A stretch of DNA of 64,000 nt from Diadema setosum. Lineage: Eukaryota; Echinodermata; Echinoidea; Diadematoida; Diadematidae. Under the pieces are notes generated by a model. It was not told where the DNA came from. It worked only from the letters and a program-made list of their open reading frames with translations, and did not search any database. The first letter of the stretch is position 1. Every line of letters begins with the position of its first letter. The stretch spans positions 16,891,385-16,955,384 of the forward strand of contig NC_092705.1 of assembly GCF_964275005.1 (NCBI RefSeq), given 5' to 3'. A program made the translations under genes and the position numbers. Shown here piece after piece: positions 1 to 10,349 of the stretch.

Positions 1-1123
1 TTAACAAAAGACATTGGAACGCACCGTCACAGTATTGTGGGCATAACTTGCATGTTTACCTGCAATGTCGTTTGACCATGAAAGCATGCCAGTTAGGCTT
101 AGCTATAGGGAAAGCTATATTCCAATTTCTTTCATTAATCATTTACTACCTAATTGACTGACAAATAATGCCACTGGTAGAATCTTGGTTTTGAAATGTT
201 TTTGTTTTTTTGTTTTTTGTGGGCGTATAACAAAAATAATAGACTATTATGAAACATATGACATGTATTTAGACATTAATTTGGTCATGCCACATGCCGT
301 CGAGTGTATCATGAATCAACGCAAAGTCTGCAGCATTTGCATTATAGGCCCTATAGCTCTTTAAAAGGAAAATCGAGTCTTTGTTCAACGTGACTTTTGA
401 TAAGAGAAATAATTACATCAACCGAAATATGTATATATATTTTTTTGATTATGGAAAATTTGGAAATCAGGGCTTTTTTCATGATTTCCAAGCAAAGTCA
501 TAATTAACAGCCATAGACAAATCAGATGAGATGATGAATCCGTTAAAGCTTATATTCCTCTCCTGTATAAATGTTCGCTGTTTTTATTTCTTTGTTGATA
601 TGAATAGACAGGCAATGTATTAAGATATCATGCATGCTTATGATTCACAAAAGTTGCAAACCTTGCCGGAGGCTTTCCCTACCATGGACCTAATATGCAT
701 GGACTGTTCACTGCAGTCTTTCTTTGATGTATATGATCGTCGCCGACACCTGATTATATGCATCTTAATGAGTACATTCAGGTGTCTGGACATATCTTTG
801 AGTTTAATAAGATGATGAGGAGCAGCAAACCTGAGATCATGACAAATTTTGTGCCAAAAGATGGGAGTATGAAATTTTGTTTCTTGAGGTATTTTGGGGG
901 CGCTGATTAAAAAAAAAAAAAAAAAAAAATGCCGGATCCAAGAGACATGACCACTGGGTCGGCCCCTATCCTGAATTCCAATATCATGGCCGCCATGAAG
1001 AAACAATTAGGGCTTAAAACTTCTTGTCTTGGCTTCTAAATGACTTGTGGCATTAATATTTCGTACACAAGGGCTTTTGGACATGCTAAATTCAAATTCA
1101 TGTGACGGATGGATTTGAAATGT
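1..1123. other. Gene-free AT-rich stretch
   Basis: I see no coding region here. The only reading frames are short and lack codon texture or recognisable motifs. A 21-nt poly(A) run lies at 909-929. Confidence 0.5.
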
Positions 1124-1133
1124 CTGACAAACA

Positions 1134-1351
1134 GGTGTAGGGCAATTACCCCCTGGGCAATTACCCCCTGGGCAATTACCCCGGACCCTTCCCCTGGCCC
1201 TAATCCTAATCCTGATACCAATCCTGAACCTAACCCTAACCCTAACCCAAACTCCTAACCCTAAACCTAACCCTAATCTTTACTCTAACCTCACCACCAA
1301 CCAGTATTTAGCTGGGGGTAATTGCCCTCTGGGGGTAATTGCCCGGATACG
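1134..1351. mobile_element. Short inverted-repeat element with telomere-like core
   Basis: The left end carries three GGGCAATTACCCC-type units and the right end carries two in inverse orientation. Between them lies degenerate CCTAACCCTAA-type sequence (about 1200-1290). The 10-mer CTGACAAACA is found exactly at 1124-1133 and again at 1352-1361, which would be a target-site duplication bracketing a 218-bp insertion. No coding capacity is visible. The superfamily is not assigned; a 10-bp duplication would suit Mutator-like elements, but that is inference. Confidence 0.6.
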
Positions 1352-1361
1352 CTGACAAACA

Positions 1362-2440
1362 TATCGAATGGCCGCCATTTTGAATTTCAGTATGCCGCCT
1401 CGACCAAAAAGTTGAAAATCCCTATCTTAAGGTCTAAAGGACGAATGTCGCTGAAATTGGTTGCACATAAATATCATAACACGCTTGGTTAGGTAATGGA
1501 ATAATGTGATCTGTCTGATGAACGGTTTCCCCGCCATTTTGAATTCCAGTATGGCTGCTAAGACCAATATTACGACTAATTACATGAAATATAATAGCTT
1601 GGGGGGGGGGGGGGACTGCTGATTCAATTTGCATTGGTGAACATGGTGAAGAAAAGGATTTTGTCATGAGGGCAGGGAGTAGGTCTACACATCTTGCTCC
1701 TTTGGTTATGTCTACAGAAACTGGTCTCAAAGGCAACAGGCGCCGATAATTGCCTGAGTAATCATAGAATTCAATTTTTCACAGTTTGCAGTATTCATAT
1801 GACAGGCCCCATGTAAAGCACAAGCTGTTTTGATTACGTAATATATCGCTGTTAGCACTGAAGACGACAAGGAATTCGTCTTGAACAGTGTTGAAGGAAG
1901 AGACGTGTTTGTTTGTTTTCCTCCTTTGTAATGCTCGCCGTTGCTTGCCTCACATAGCAACAGGCAGTCAGAGTTTTGCATGCATTTGCATAAAATTCAG
2001 CTTTTGACAGCATTCACTTAACTAGAAAATGTTATCTGCACTCAGTTTGGTGGCGCAGGCAGGTGGTTACTAGAAAAGAAGTGATATCTCTTCGCTCTTT
2101 TGCAAATTTATGCGTAGGCCCTATAGCATGACTCTTGAAAAGGTAGCATTTCTTCTGGCTTTGGTGTTCCATGTTCCAAACCGCTCAATAACGCCTCCTT
2201 GTTTTTATCCAGGCAGGCTGTCGGCGGTTATGATAGGATCCAAGTAGGAAAGAGTGTTTAAACTGTTGTAACGCTTTTGACAGAAACTGTAATTAACGGG
2301 TGATGAATATCCATGGTCAAAGCAATGCAGTATAAGACCTGCGATAGAGCGTGTAACTTCTAAGCGACACGGAGCAATATGGGGGTATAAAAAAGAAAGG
2401 AGAGATTGTTTAAATAATTGTTATTTTTTTCTGTAACACC
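1362..2440. other. Intergenic, no gene seen
   Basis: No supported gene. A 14-nt G run lies at 1601-1614. The stretch around 1976-2010 (TGCATGCATTTG then AAAATT) resembles 4577-4600, so part of this segment belongs to the dispersed duplications that continue to 6.1 kb. Confidence 0.4.
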
Positions 2441-3690
2441 TCTCAGGCTGCGTTTATCAACTTTCCCCAGTTTAAACGAATTTCGAAAGCCCTTTCGATA
2501 GCCCTTTCCATAGCCCTTTCCATAGCCCTTTCGAAAGCCCTTTCCATAGCCCTTTCGAAAGCCCTGTCCACTCCCTGTACTATTAATATGCCGCTTGTTT
2601 TCGTCGGCTGCGTTTATCAACTTTCGATAGCCCTTTCGACAGCCCTTTCCATAGCCCTTTCGAGAGCCCTTTCCAAAGCCCTGACTGCCTGTACTATTAA
2701 TGTGCCGCTTGTTTTCTAAGAAGGGACGGCGAAAAGCAATTGCCATCATAAAGACATATCTTCCTTTGAGAGTGACGAGTCATGATACAATGGCACATGA
2801 ATCAATTGTCTTCCTATCTGTGAGGCAGCTCCAGTTTAGCACATACTTCAAATATTTCTGAGTGGCGGCATGAGACATGGGATCAAAGGGAATGAGACTG
2901 TTGTTACTCTATTTCTCAAACCTTGTTGGTGAAAGAAACACCTCCTTGTTCCAAGCATATGCGTGCATTACACACAGCTGTATGTATACACCTGTCAAAA
3001 ATGCCTGTGTACACGTACTCGTGTGCACTTTACGTGGCGCGCGTCTTTTCAGAAACTGGAAACGCATGGTTGCGTAACCGCAGTAGGGCGACCTAAAGGG
3101 CTTTCAAAACAGCTTTGCGTTTATCAACGGCTGCGTTTATCAACTCTCCCCTGTTTAAACGGCTTTCGATAGCCCTTTCCAAAGCCCTTTAGAAACGGCT
3201 TTCAAAATAGTTGCGTTTATCAACTCTCTTCGCGAACACGATTTTTTTAACTGGCCTGTCACTGCACAGCTGCATTGCGCAATTCGACCAGAGGAGAAGA
3301 GGTCATAAGGCGTGCCTGAAGTACAAGACTACAAAGCCGTTTCAAAACAGCTTTGCGTTTATCAACTTCCAAAAGGCTTTTACAAACAGGTTTCTGAAAA
3401 CCTGTTTAGGAAAGCTGTTTGGATCGCCACAAATTTGGGGCTTTCGAAAAGGCTTTCCTAAAGGGCTTTCAAAAGAGCTTTGCGTTTATCAACTCGTTAA
3501 AATTCCTTGAAAGCTGTTTGGATAACCTGTTTCTGCCGAGAAAGGAGAGTTGATAAACGCACCCTTTCGTAAAGGCTTTCCTAAAGGGCTTTCAAAACAG
3601 CTTTGCGTTTATCAACTCGTAAAAATTCCTTGAAAGCTGTTTGGATAACCTGTTTCTACCGAGAAAAGGAGTTGATAAACGCACCCTAAG
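2441..3690. repeat. Nest of GCGTTTATCAAC / AAAGGGCTTTC repeats
   Basis: The 12-mer GCGTTTATCAAC occurs on the plus strand at 2450, 2610, 3117, 3133, 3213, 3355, 3482 and 3605, and inverted at 3549 and 3671. Between copies lie 12-bp tandem units of the kind AGCCCTTTCSAT, best preserved at 2488-2575 and 2627-2685, which on the minus strand would read as a meaningless Lys-Gly-Tyr-Gly repeat. Two units (2446-2600 and 2606-2715) share a tail ending CCTGTACTATTAAT then GTTTTC and are a tandem duplication. The outermost copies face each other, so this is probably a nest of one MITE family inserted into itself. No host gene is seen. Confidence 0.7.
2717..2945 (+). repeat. Dispersed direct repeat, copy 1
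   Basis: This segment (from GGCGAAAAGCAATTGCCATC) matches 5887-6105 over about 220 bp at roughly three quarters identity by eye, including CAATTGTCTTCCTATCTG and GAGTGGCGGCAT. It shows old local segmental duplication. Function unknown. Confidence 0.6.
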
Positions 3691-3743
3691 AATGTTAACC
3701 GCACCCAGTTTGGTTCGTGTGATAGGCCAGGCCTATACTCTAA

Positions 3744-4443
3744 GGCTGGGTTCACATAGAAGTATACTATTCGTATACGGTGCACATTTTCGAGGGCACG
3801 CGAATAGCTTGAATTGAACGATAGGATTTCCTAATAGCGGGTGATAAAAGAGGGCACTATTCGAAAATGCCGTATAGCTGCGTATAGTAAAGTATAGTGA
3901 GAATCGTGCTTGTTCGATTTTCGTGCAGTGTGTACCATCTCCCGTTTATGAAATGCTGAAAATTTTGGTCTGCATTTGCCCTTTAGCAAAAATAAACATG
4001 TAGACTGATATTCTGATGCAGTGTTGGGTATCATGATCAAAATTGATATAATGTCATTAAACAAATAAAAAAATAATCAGTTTTAATTGATTAACCCAAA
4101 AATAATGATCCCCAGTGGAGTTGGGTCAGTTTTTTTTTTATTTATGTACTTAATTTATAGCTTTCTTGTAACAAAAATGATTCGTTCCAATGTAATCTCA
4201 AGAAACCGTTACATTGCTAGGATGGTTGTGTAGGAGAAAGAAATCCTCCCTGCATGGGATAGGGAGTTGATGGTGCGTGTGATGGTGTATTAGGTCAACT
4301 TGACGGCGCCAAAAAAACATTAAAGTCTGAAAGTAGGACATGCGTGCTACCTTATGACATTGTGACCCTCCATGCCCGAATAGCGTATAGCGAATAGCGA
4401 ATAGCGAATACCGTATACCGTATACTTCTATGTGAACCTAGCC
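3744..4443. mobile_element. PIF/Harbinger-type MITE
   Basis: The ends are an inverted repeat: GGCTGGGTTCACATAGAAGT on the left pairs with a right end that differs at one position over the same stretch. The 700-bp element is flanked by the trinucleotide TAA (3741-3743 and 4444-4446). A 3-bp TWA duplication with GG-starting ends is the hallmark of PIF/Harbinger elements. Subterminal CGAATAGCGTATAGC-like motifs recur near both ends. No transposase is encoded, so it is non-autonomous. It sits inside one copy of the duplicated segment described at 4624-4735. Confidence 0.75.
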
Positions 4444-4446
4444 TAA

Positions 4447-4530
4447 ACAGCTGATTAAATGTTCGTAGCACCGATGAAGACACGGTATTTTGTCAATAGG
4501 GCAGTCAGTGGACATTTTGCCCCTTTTGTA
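4447..4530 (+). repeat. Right half of an interrupted local duplicate
   Basis: Sequence 3687-3732 plus this stretch aligns with 4624-4735: AATGTTAACCGCACCCA, then the GCGTGACAGGC-like motif, then CAGCTGATT and CCGATGAAGAC. The Harbinger-type MITE separates the two halves, so the duplication predates that insertion. Confidence 0.55.
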
Positions 4531-4623
4531 TTGTTCCTTGTATAGTTTGCCCCACAAAACATCAGTTCGCGGGAATTCGCATGCATTTGAATAAAATTAG
4601 ACTAATGATTGGAATCCCTTGAC

Positions 4624-4735
4624 TAGGAATGTTAACCGCACCCACTTTGGGTCGCGTGACAGGCTATATTGAGAAACTGCTGATTTTGAGAGAACCGATG
4701 AAAACGAGGGATTTTCTCATATGGGCGTTGAAGAG
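4624..4735 (+). repeat. Uninterrupted local duplicate
   Basis: Intact counterpart of the segment split by the MITE at 3744-4443, beginning AGGAATGTTAACCGCACCC. It serves as the empty-site comparison for that insertion. Confidence 0.55.
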
Positions 4736-4799
4736 AGTTTTTACTCCTGTCATTGGCTAGGGGGTAGATTCAGTGAAAACAGTGAGGCGGGACCACCTC

Positions 4800-5050
4800 C
4801 CTGGTGAAAAGTATTAAAGTGGGCAGCGTGGATAGAGATCAGCCTGTATCGCCGCTGAAGGGGAGTCTTTGCTACATGGAGGAGTCGTGCATGCTGAGGA
4901 ACGAGTCCTTTTTCCCTGCAGCACGACATCCGACATCATGCCGATGAGAAGCGGGGAGGACCACACGGCCATTTCGTGGACATTATCTCTCCCAGGAGTC
5001 GGGCAGCTGTCTACTTTGGCTCCTTTGTACCGGCAATCAAAGCAAATGTG
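4800..5050. other. GC-richer exon-like segment, unrecognised
   Basis: This stretch is clearly richer in G and C than its surroundings and is open in overlapping frames on both strands (plus 4869-5051, 60 codons; minus 4814-5062, 82 codons). The plus frame runs into a plausible splice donor (AAAT then GTGAGTG at 5046). Joining that donor to the next candidate acceptor (AAAG at about 5264) would put a stop straight after the junction, so I could not build a spliced gene. It could be an untranslated first exon, a decayed gene piece or chance. No known domain is recognised. Confidence 0.25.
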
Positions 5051-5265
5051 AGTGAAACACATTTAGCCCTCTATTTATTTATCTATCTATTCATTTGCTT
5101 CACGAAATATCTGTAGACTATAGATCTATGGTCTTAGTGAGGAAAAAACGACACACAATGTGTGCATCCATTGCTTTTTTATGTTTACAAGTTATGTTAT
5201 GTAACATTGTTTGTGTGGAAACTGTATTAACTGGTTACTTTTATTTTTATCTGTCGTATCAAAGG

Positions 5266-6845
5266 TGAATGCTGGTCGACAACCCCACAAATCCCGAGTG
5301 TCCAAACGGCCTTTATGGGGGACGTGCAGCCAGTGAGACCAAGGAGGTTTAAGAGATGGAGTTCCAACTGGCTGTAATTATTCAAACAGTTGTCACTTTT
5401 CTATTGATGTACAAAAGAATTCCACAGGTGCATCTGTGCCTTTGGTGGCGGGGTTTGATGCCGCCGTCTTGCTGAGCAATCTGAAGATTCATTTTGAACG
5501 TGAACTTAAAAATGTTGGCTATATTTTGCTTGTTTATCTATTAAATGAAACGAAATCTCACTTAATGATAAAGCTCATTAAACAAAGGTCAATCCCTTCA
5601 AGAAATATGTGCAAAAGTGTAAATCAGAGCTGTATCATGTGAAAGTGTTTAAAACTGTACCCTCCCGGAAAGCCGGTTTTATCACTTTTCCACTTAATTC
5701 CTCCAAATGAAACTGATATGGAATAATCTTAGAGTATAATTCTATTTTAATAGATATATCAGATTAGTGGCCGGGCACGGCCAGTCGAGTAATTTTCATT
5801 TTCATTTCATCATTTTTTTGCGCAATTTCTATTCGCGCATCCCTGTGTCTTTACCATTATAATAACTATACCACCTATCTTTTATAAGTAGGGATGGCGA
5901 AAAGTAATTACCATCACAAAGACATATTTTCGTTAGAAAGTGGCTGATGATTATGCAATGAGACATGAGTCAATTGTCTTCCTATCTGCGCGGCAGATCC
6001 AGTTTACCACATGCTTCAAATACTTTCGAGTGGCGGCATCAAACGTGACTTCAAAGGAAATACAACAGTTGTCACTCCATTCTCTTGAACCTCCTTGGTG
6101 AGACCAATCCGAGCTCGGACACCTGCTGGACCGACCACGGAGCCATCCCCGGCAGCAGACACCATTCCACCTGTACCCACCACGAATGGGCCATTCGTAG
6201 TTTAGTCTGTGTCTTTTAAATCTATGCTTGCAATATAATTATTGTCTCTTGTGTAACGCATAGGGCGTGTCCAATATGCCACTTGATCTTTTATGTACAG
6301 GTTCCGTAATCATTTATAGAATTTAGCACTTAGCTCAAGTGTACATTATTTTAGCAGAATACGGTTTTAAGCGGTGATAATGTATTGGCTGTAAGCTCTC
6401 ATCGCCTTTGGTTTTTGAATTCCATATTTTGGACAGAAATTATAGAAATTTGCTATGCTACTACATGCCATGTGCCACCATATCATCTATATCCTCGACT
6501 TCCGTTTGGTTCTTTTTATTTGAAAAAGTAAAACTAAAAATAACAAGTGAAAAGTAATACCGATTATGACCAGTGTAGTGAGATGTAGATTGCGGGAAAG
6601 TTTATACAGTATCATGTTTTATGTCTCTAGTTAAGACTTCTACAGGTTACTTGTCCAGTCTACGACCCAGAATGCCGAGCATCCCATTGCCTTATTGGGG
6701 CATACAACCAACGAGACTAATCCACGCTCAAACAACCCATTACTGGAGCTGACCATAGAGCCATCTTCGACGGCCGGGGCCTCCCCTCCCGTACTTCACA
6801 TTGGTCATCATGGTGGGGACGACATTTACGATCCCGGGTAATGCA
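5266..6845 (+). repeat. Three related exon-like GC-rich blocks
   Basis: Blocks at about 5266-5355, 6098-6195 and 6645-6842 resemble one another: a GAGACYAATCC motif and GAGCCATC recur in the second and third, and CCCGAG followed by TTATGGGGG/TTATTGGGG in the first and third. They lie in AT-rich DNA. The third is open in one frame for about 65 codons, ending at a TAA just after GATCCCGGG. No known protein family is recognised. They may be decayed duplicates of one exon or part of an unknown repeat. Confidence 0.35.
5887..6105 (+). repeat. Dispersed direct repeat, copy 2
   Basis: Partner of 2717-2945. In this copy the repeat runs directly into the GAGACCAATCCGAGC block at 6098, whereas copy 1 diverges there. 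Confidence 0.6.
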
Positions 6846-7505
6846 TCTAAAGTCTTTATTAAGTGACTTGGCTGTCTTTTTGGGGACTGGCTGATTCTTT
6901 GCTTCATCCCAGATAACTTTATTCCTTTATAATAAAATCTGAATGGTCTTAGAATGCAAATGACTGCGAACAAGTTTCACTTTTAATTGTATATACTTTG
7001 GGGTGGAACTGCTTTTAAAACCATTTGTACTTCAAGTAAGGTTAGATATTTAGATCAGATCCACAATCCATTTTGGTATTTCCTGGCAGACGATATAAAT
7101 CTACTAATATCTTAAACCATAAGACTGAATGGAGGCTCTCCAATAAATGAATTTTGACCCTTTTGGTTTTAATTCTCCTCCCAAGAAACCAACAAAATAC
7201 CTGGCGACGTGCTTTGTGATGTATGTCGTATAACAGTATTGCTCGTTGCCTCGAGACATTTAGCTGAAGAACATGACTTAGCCTCTAATAACGACAACTT
7301 CATCTTTATAAGACTTAAAAATCGCTCAAAGACCTGGTCAAGCATCAAATCTTTACTATAAAGACAGATTGATGGACGTCTTGTAGATATCTTGTACAGT
7401 TGATTGCAATAAAGAAGAAATAATGTTACGAAATTAAAATAAAAGTTTAATTTCAGAACCTGTTTTGTCTTTATTTACAGAGTGCCCAGATTGAAATGTG
7501 ACACC
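6846..7505. other. Intergenic, no gene seen
   Basis: AT-rich sequence without a supported gene, RNA or repeat boundary. Confidence 0.4.
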
Positions 7506-7509
7506 CATC

Positions 7510-7690
7510 TCATTTTGTATGCAGAATATATAAGATATGTCAAAAAAAAGTGCAGAATGTACAGACCCCAGGAGGTGTGCTGTCACGGTGCCCACCCAGT
7601 CGGCACTGTGACAGCACACCCCGGCCCTGGGGTCTGTACACTCTGCACTTTTGACATATTTATCTTATATACTCTAGCGTATGAAATGGA
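7510..7690. repeat. Foldback (long hairpin) 1
   Basis: The left arm (TGCAGAATGTACAGACCCC, GGTGTGCTGTCAC) and right arm (GTGACAGCACACC, GGGGTCTGTACACTCTGCA) form an imperfect hairpin centred near 7595-7603. The well-paired part is about 7523-7675 and weaker pairing extends to the stated ends. No coding capacity. The right arm contains GCACACCCCGGCC (7614-7626), which is also the core of the nearby minisatellite unit. Confidence 0.75.
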
Positions 7691-7862
7691 AAATAAAATT
7701 CATTTATTCAGCCTTGTAATTTCGGGTGTGTTGTGAAAGTGCATGTGAAATGTGACATCCACTTCACTTTGTATACATCACAGTATACAAAAGGATTAAA
7801 AAAAAAGTGTGTGTTGGTGTGACTGCGTCGCGTGTCCCATATCACATAGTAAATGAGACTAC

Positions 7863-8081
7863 ACAAAACGATATAGAAAAATATTAATTTCTTAAAAGAC
7901 ACAAACACTCGACCGGACAAGACACAGTATCATGTGCCATATCCAGGGGGTGGAGTTTAAACAAGATACAATCTTGTTTACAACCCATCCACTGGGTGTG
8001 GTACATTCTTTGATACTGGGTCTTGTCTGGTCGAGTGTTTGTGTCTTTTAAGAAATTGATATTTTTTCTAGATCGTTTTGT
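7863..8081. repeat. Foldback (long hairpin) 2
   Basis: ACAAAACGAT at 7863-7872 pairs with ATCGTTTTGT at 8072-8081. The arms continue inward through CTTAAAAGACACAAACACTC and its complement, and close at AAACAAGAT/ATCTTGTTT near 7970-7990, so the whole 219 bp is one near-loopless palindrome with scattered mismatches. It ends 9 bp before the minisatellite. A foldback or MITE origin is likely; no target duplication was found. Confidence 0.8.
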
Positions 8082-8090
8082 AGCAGGAGT

Positions 8091-9088
8091 AGGCACACCC
8101 CGGGGGCGGGGATGCAGAGCAGGGGTGTAGGTAGGCACACCCCGGCCGGGGGCGGGGATGCAGAGCAGGGGTGTAGGTAGGCACACCCCGGCCGGGGGCG
8201 GGGATGCAGAGCAGGGGTGTAGGTAGGCACACCCCGGCCGGGGGCGGGGATGCAGAGCAGGGGTGTAGGTAGGCACACCCCGGCCGGGGGCGGGGATGCA
8301 GAGCAGGGGTGTAGGTAGGCACACCCCGGCCGGGGGCGGGGATGCAGAGCAGGGGTGTAGGTAGGCACACCCCGGCCGGGGGCGGGGATGCAGAGCAGGG
8401 GTGTAGGTAGGCACACCCCGGCCGGGGGCGGGGATGCAGAGCAGGGGTGTAGGTAGGCACACCCCGGCCGGGGGCGGGGATGCAGAGCAGGGGTGTAGGT
8501 AGGCACACCCCGGCCGGGGGCGGGGATGCAGAGCAGGGGTGTAGGTAGGCACACCCCGGCCGGGGGCGGGGATGCAGAGCAGGGGTGTAGGTAGGCACAC
8601 CCCGGCCGGGGGCGGGGATGCAGAGCAGGGGTGTAGGTAGGCACACCCCGGCCGGGGGCGGGGATGCAGAGCAGGGGTGTAGGTAGGCACACCCCGGCCG
8701 GGGGCGGGGATGCAGAGCAGGGGTGTAGGTAGGCACACCCCGGCCGGGGGCGGGGATGCAGAGCAGGGGTGTAGGTAGGCACACCCCGGCCGGGGGCGGG
8801 GATGCAGAGCAGGGGTGTAGGTAGGCACACCCCGGCCGGGGGCGGGGATGCAGAGCAGGGGTGTAGGTAGGCACACCCCGGCCGGGGGCGGGGATGCAGA
8901 GCAGGGGTGTAGGTAGGCACACCCCGGCCGGGGGCGGGGATGCAGAGCAGGGGTGTAGGTAGGCACACCCCGGCCGGGGGCGGGGATGCAGAGCAGGGGT
9001 GTAGGTAGGCACACCCCGGCCGGGGGCGGGGATGCAGAGCAGGGGTGTAGGTAGGCACACCCCGGCCGGGGGCGGGGATGCAGAGCAG
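8091..9088. repeat. 46-bp GC-rich minisatellite
   Basis: The array has one 42-bp first unit (lacking CCGG), then 20 units of exactly 46 bp, then a 36-bp partial unit. By eye the full units are identical. Each reads AGGCACACCCCGGCCGGGGG followed by CGGGGATGCAGAGCAGGGGT and GTAGGT. Because 46 leaves remainder 1 on division by 3 and the unit has no stop on the minus strand, all three minus frames stay open for about 1 kb; these are not genes. High GC and long G blocks contrast sharply with the AT-rich flanks. Near-complete identity implies recent expansion or active homogenisation. Confidence 0.95.
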
Positions 9089-9622
9089 TTTCTTTTTATG
9101 TATCCTATATTGATGTGTCATAAGTTATCTATCATTTTCAGATTCATATTCCATATTCTAATGTCCTAAACAATACCCACATTTGTTATCTTGTATATCT
9201 CAGTATTGTAAAGTGATTATGTGCAATACAATGGTGGAATTTAGAAAGAAATGTAGATGATATAATCACTGATATTGTTTTCGTATGTGTTAATTTGCTT
9301 GTGTTGTATTTTAGGGTGAGTTGCATTGAGTTGTTTCAGTTTATCGCGGGCTGACATGGGGGGGGGGGGAGGGGAGGTGAGACTGGGAACGTAGCAACAG
9401 GGAAGGTTTCTGGAGTTTTTAACATCATGCCAATTGAGTCGGTTTTATGCCGCGTTTTTATACGATTGTTCTTTTCAGTTTGACTTTGCATGCATGTTCA
9501 GTTATTTATTATTTATCATGCACTATTTCGTGTTCTCTCTCTCTCTCTATACATATATATATATATATATATATGTAGTTCAATATATACTTTTAGTAGG
9601 ATGGAAGGCGTTGCTTTATTAG
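9089..9622. other. Intergenic with simple repeats
   Basis: No gene seen. It contains a G-rich run near 9358-9377 and a CT then AT microsatellite at about 9534-9574. Confidence 0.45.
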
Positions 9623-9674
9623 TGACTTAGCTGGATAGTCTGTTTCGGCCGAAACCTCGTCAGCAACTAAATCA
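9623..9674 (-). ncRNA. Hammerhead-ribozyme-like motif, minimal stem III
   Basis: Read on the minus strand, the catalytic string CUGACGA lies at 9663-9657. A stem II of GGU/GCC (one G-U pair) closed by a UUCG loop occupies 9656-9647, and GAAA lies at 9646-9643. The flanks 9674-9664 and 9633-9623 pair over 11 consecutive positions (with G-U pairs) as stem I, directly abutting both the CUGACGA and the predicted cleavage site after AUC (9636-9634). Stem III is almost absent (about seven nucleotides between the A and U that would pair). Such minimal-stem-III type I hammerheads are known from Penelope-like retroelements; that link is inference. No reverse transcriptase is seen beside it. Confidence 0.5.
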
Positions 9675-10349
9675 GTTTCTTGTTAAAGTACAGTGTAAGA
9701 CATACGGCTCTGGTGCACTCAAGCAAGCAAAAGATACATGCCCGTGACCACTTAACAACACAATAAAGTTGATAATGGTACTGGGCTTAACGTAAGGCAG
9801 GGTTACGATGGCTTAAATTGGTACATGTGGGCGGGGGGGGGGGGGGGTGTTTAACCAAGCTCTGCAAGGGGAAACTTTTTCTTATGTTTACATGTTGAAA
9901 TTAGTTCTGTTCTTGAGTTCAGGATTGCTGGTTTCTTGGCCGTGATGATGCTGTATTTCTCCCATAGCCACAGGTTGCACCGGTTTGTTTAATTTTTTTT
10001 TTATTATTATTGAACGATTAAAATTACTTGAATTGAATTGAAGTGAATTGATTATATCTTCCAGAAACAGTTGGGATTTGTAATTAGCACAACGGAATTT
10101 GCATGAAAATTTCCTTGTGAAACATTCAAGTGCTTCAGGTATTTCTTAAAATGAAGCTCCTGTTTGGAAATTCGATAGTGCAAACATTGGGGATTAAGAT
10201 TTCTTCTATACATCAATGCGCCACTCTTCCTCATAAATGTAATTTAATCTGCCGCTAACTAAACTTTTGCTTCTGCTAGAGTGAGATTTGATGCTTGATT
10301 GCTCCAACTTTCCGTGAGACCTAGGTTATCAATAATCTATATTTGTTTT
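9675..10349. other. Intergenic, no gene seen
   Basis: AT-rich sequence with a 15-nt G run at 9833-9847. No supported coding region. Confidence 0.4.

Noticed and set aside
1200-1290. Telomere
   Set aside because: The CCCTAA-type tract is short, degenerate, internal and enclosed by inverted repeats; it is interstitial.
2360-2749. Minus-strand frame rich in Lys-Gly-Tyr-Gly
   Set aside because: Produced by 12-bp tandem DNA units of a repeat nest; no start context, domain or splice evidence.
7884-9121. Three overlapping minus-strand proline/leucine-rich frames of 330-376 codons
   Set aside because: They are translations of the 46-bp minisatellite in each frame. The identical DNA units, not protein selection, explain the open frames.
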